NCBI GenBank assembly: GCA_900548275.1
Contig: URJY01000045.1
Coordinates: forward strand, 1 to 7,392
Direction: 5' to 3'
DNA length: 7,392 bases
Source: an uncultured Opitutales bacterium
Lineage (GTDB): Bacteria; Verrucomicrobiota; Verrucomicrobiia; Opitutales; Intestinicryptomonadaceae
Notes under the pieces: model-generated
Seen by the model: only the letters and a program-made list of their open reading frames with translations
Told to the model about the DNA's origin: nothing
The model's database searches: none
Translations under genes and position numbers: made by a program
Shown: piece after piece, positions 5,673 to 7,392 of the stretch
Position numbering within the stretch: position 1 is the first letter of the stretch
Layout of the letters: each line of letters opens with the position of its first letter

Positions 5673-7241
5673 TTATTTCGATTTTATAAATTTCCTGTCG
5701 AAACCCGTTCCCGACGCAACTTGCACGCCGTTCGACGGATTGGATACCAGATGAATGAGTACTTTAAACACTAATTCCGTCTCGTTTTCAAGATTTATTT
5801 CACGCGCAATTTCGTCCACAGATTTTTCCGCGTCGGAAAGGGCGGCCATAATCTTCGCCTTGATTTCGAGGATGTGCCCCGCCGCCTTTTTGCCCGCTTC
5901 GACACCGGGTTGGTGGTATGCGTTGATGTTCACAAGCGACGCGTAGAAGCCCACGGTTCTGTCGTAGAGCGCAATGAGCATACCGATTGTCTGCGGCGAG
6001 CAGTCTTTAACGGTGAGCGTAATGCTTTCCCTGCCCTTTGCCGAAAGTGCTTCGCGCGTGCCGAGCAGGAACGCCTGCAGGTAGTCGCCCGCAGTTTCGC
6101 CCTTTGCGACTTCGGGGCTGTCGCCCTTGCGGTCGGAAAGCACTTCGATAAACGTTACGAAGAAGTTGTTCACGCCGTCGCGCAGCTGCTGAACGTAGGC
6201 GTGTTGGTCGGTCGAGCCCTTGTTGCCGTAGACCGAAATGCCCTGCTCCACCTTGTTGCCGTCGAGGTCAAGCTCCTTGCCGAGCGATTCCATAATCAGC
6301 TGTTGCAGATAGCGCGAGAGCAGAAGCAGACGGTCTTTGTAGGGCAGGATAACCATATCCTTCAGACCCTTTCCGCCCGTGCACTTGTACCACATCAGAG
6401 CCAAGAGAGCCGCAGGGTTGCGCGTGATTTTCGCAACGCGCGTAGCCTTGTCCATCGCCGCCGCGCCCGCGAGCATTTTGTCGATTTTGATGCCCTGCAA
6501 AGCCGCGGGGAGCAAGCCGACCGCCGCAAATTCGCTCGTTCTGCCGCCGACCCAGTCCCACATCGGGAAGAATTCGAGGTAGCCCTTTTCCTTTGCGAAA
6601 TTGTAGAGCTTGCTGCCTACGCCGGTCGTTACGACTGCGTGTTTTGCGAAGTCGAGCCCCGCCGCTTCCCAACGCGCGATGGCTTCCATCATCGCATTGC
6701 GCGGTTCGGGAGTGCCGCCCGACTTCGACGCGATGACGGCAAGGGTTTTGCCGAGTTTGCCGCGGAGTTTGTCGAAGACCACGTCGTAGCCTTCGGGGTC
6801 GGTATTGTCGAGGAAGAAAACCTGCATTTTGTCGGTGCGGGGCGAGCAGAGGGCTTCGCTTACGAACTGCGGGCCGAGAGCCGAGCCGCCGATACCGATG
6901 CAGAGAACGTACTTAAATTTGCCGTCCGCGCCGACGATTTCGCCCTTGTGGATTTTCTTGGCGAAGTCCTTGATTTTTTCGACGGTGCTTACGATTTCGT
7001 TTTTGATTTCCTCGGTGGGAGCGAGCGCGGGATTGCGGAGCCAGTAGTGTCCGACCATTCTGTTTTCGTCGGGATTTGCGATTGCGCCGCCCTCGAGAGC
7101 CTGCATGGAAGCCAAAGCCGCCTTCATTTTGCCGCTCATCGACGACAGATATGCGTCGTCAAAATCGACCCTGCTTACGTCGATGCCGAAGCCGAGGTTG
7201 TTCAAACCGAGATAGTATTTCTTATAACGTTCCCAAGACAT
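5673..7241 (-). CDS. pgi: Glucose-6-phosphate isomerase
   Basis: Cytoplasmic enzyme interconverting glucose 6-phosphate and fructose 6-phosphate in glycolysis and gluconeogenesis. At 522 residues it is in the usual range. Visible motifs are GIGGSALG (116-123), the sugar-phosphate-binding loop SKSGGTPEP (172-180), GGRTSE (232-237, aligned with the family signature GGR[FY]S), the catalytic Glu at 318 in MESLGKE, the ring-opening His at 347 in GSTDQHAY, and the C-terminal catalytic Lys at about 451 in QPGVEAGKK. The GGT and GGRTS variants place it in a divergent bacterial subgroup, not the E. coli-like one. Residues about 470-522 form an extra C-terminal segment with a winged-helix-like pattern (SVDEIAREINLENETELVFK). 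The ATG at 7241 is preceded by AATTAACAACAACT, with no Shine-Dalgarno. It is the first gene of an apparent three-gene operon with the coiled-coil protein and the lipoprotein. Confidence 0.97.
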   Translation of the reverse strand: MSWERYKKYYLGLNNLGFGIDVSRVDFDDAYLSSMSGKMKAALASMQALEGGAIANPDENRMVGHYWLRNPALAPTEEIKNEIVSTVEKIKDFAKKIHKGEIVGADGKFKYVLCIGIGGSALGPQFVSEALCSPRTDKMQVFFLDNTDPEGYDVVFDKLRGKLGKTLAVIASKSGGTPEPRNAMMEAIARWEAAGLDFAKHAVVTTGVGSKLYNFAKEKGYLEFFPMWDWVGGRTSEFAAVGLLPAALQGIKIDKMLAGAAAMDKATRVAKITRNPAALLALMWYKCTGGKGLKDMVILPYKDRLLLLSRYLQQLIMESLGKELDLDGNKVEQGISVYGNKGSTDQHAYVQQLRDGVNNFFVTFIEVLSDRKGDSPEVAKGETAGDYLQAFLLGTREALSAKGRESITLTVKDCSPQTIGMLIALYDRTVGFYASLVNINAYHQPGVEAGKKAAGHILEIKAKIMAALSDAEKSVDEIAREINLENETELVFKVLIHLVSNPSNGVQVASGTGFDRKFIKSK

Positions 7242-7270
7242 AGTTGTTGTTAATTAAAAATTTTCAAAGA

Positions 7271-7298
7271 AGAATAAATCCCTACCCCAATTTAGCAA
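7271..7298 (-). promoter_or_regulatory. pgi: Weak candidate promoter for the pgi operon
   Basis: Read on the minus strand, TTGCTA (7298-7293, 4 of 6 to the -35 consensus) and TATTCT (7276-7271, 4 of 6 to the -10) are separated by 16 bp in an AT-rich leader. This would start the mRNA about 20-25 nt before the pgi ATG. In so AT-rich a stretch, matches this weak arise by chance, so confidence is low. Confidence 0.25.
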
Positions 7299-7332
7299 AT
7301 AAATTTTTCGTTTTTTATTTTTGTAATTACTC

Positions 7333-7352
7333 GGCGCGGCTATAGCCGCGCC
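7333..7352. repeat. Perfect 20-bp palindrome upstream of pgi
   Basis: GGCGCGGCTATAGCCGCGCC is self-complementary over all 20 bp (an 8-bp GC stem around a TATA centre when folded as a hairpin). It stands out as a GC island next to the AT-rich pgi leader and is followed by TTT on the plus strand. Candidate roles are a terminator for a gene beyond the window, an operator, or a dispersed palindromic repeat related to 4432-4464. Confidence 0.6.
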
Positions 7353-7371
7353 TTTCCCGCCTCTTCCGCAT

Positions 7372-7392
7372 TGGGCGTTTTTCAAACGCCCA
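7372..7392. repeat. Inverted repeat at the very end of the window
   Basis: TGGGCGTTT (7372-7380) and AAACGCCCA (7384-7392) are perfectly complementary across a 3-nt loop, and the right arm ends on the last base present. If T-rich sequence followed, it would be a plus-strand terminator for a gene ending nearby, but no coding sequence is visible between 7242 and 7371. The coincidence with the end of the sequence suggests the assembly stopped at a hairpin or repeat. Confidence 0.5.

Noticed and set aside
5681..5686. TATAAA on the minus strand just before the coiled-coil gene as an internal promoter
   Set aside because: The bases encode the last pgi codons, and no -35-like hexamer lies 16-18 bp upstream (the nearest TCGACA is only about 7 bp away).
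5874..7253. 459-codon plus-strand frame opposite pgi
   Set aside because: It is antisense to an unmistakable pgi with intact catalytic motifs, and its translation has no recognisable domain.

Overview
The window is one end-to-end piece of a bacterial contig, about 55% GC by eye, with five supportable protein genes in two converging blocks. The most likely source is an uncultured, possibly gut-associated Verrucomicrobiota (Opitutales-like). The reasons are a large secreted clan GH-A glycosidase of a type I associate with the Verrucomicrobiota/Planctomycetota/Lentisphaerota group, a divergent glucose-6-phosphate isomerase with a C-terminal extension, and gene starts without Shine-Dalgarno sequences. 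This assignment is an inference from protein style, not a database match. TAA, TAG and TGA are all used as stops, so the genetic code looks standard.

Plus strand. Bases 2-35 are an Illumina Nextera (Tn5) Read 2 adapter left on the assembly, so genuine sequence begins at 36. A 274-codon gene (53-877) follows; it encodes a highly charged, apparently disordered, RNA-binding-like protein with one amphipathic helix. It ends in a textbook intrinsic terminator (902-935). Next comes a good sigma70-like promoter (954-982) whose -10 box lies inside a perfect inverted repeat. This promoter would give a nearly leaderless mRNA for a 1064-residue exported glycosidase (993-4187).

Convergent gap (4188-4498). 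No convincing gene is present. The gap holds two long inverted repeats (4341-4379 and 4432-4464) where transcripts from both sides meet.

Minus strand. Glucose-6-phosphate isomerase (7241-5673) is followed after 4 bp by an envelope-anchored coiled-coil protein (5668-4715), then after 24 bp by a 63-residue lipoprotein (4690-4499). This looks like one operon. Upstream of pgi is an AT-rich leader with a weak candidate promoter, then a perfect 20-bp palindrome (7333-7352), and finally a 9-bp-stem inverted repeat that ends exactly at the last base of the window.

Biologically this reads as polysaccharide breakdown (the glycosidase) beside core sugar-phosphate metabolism (pgi) and cell-envelope proteins. 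I did not find a convincing new multi-gene system. The most unusual items are the disordered protein with its amphipathic helix, the near-leaderless promoter with an embedded operator-like repeat, the shared non-SD AACAA leaders, two hairpins with a similar core, and the adapter contamination.
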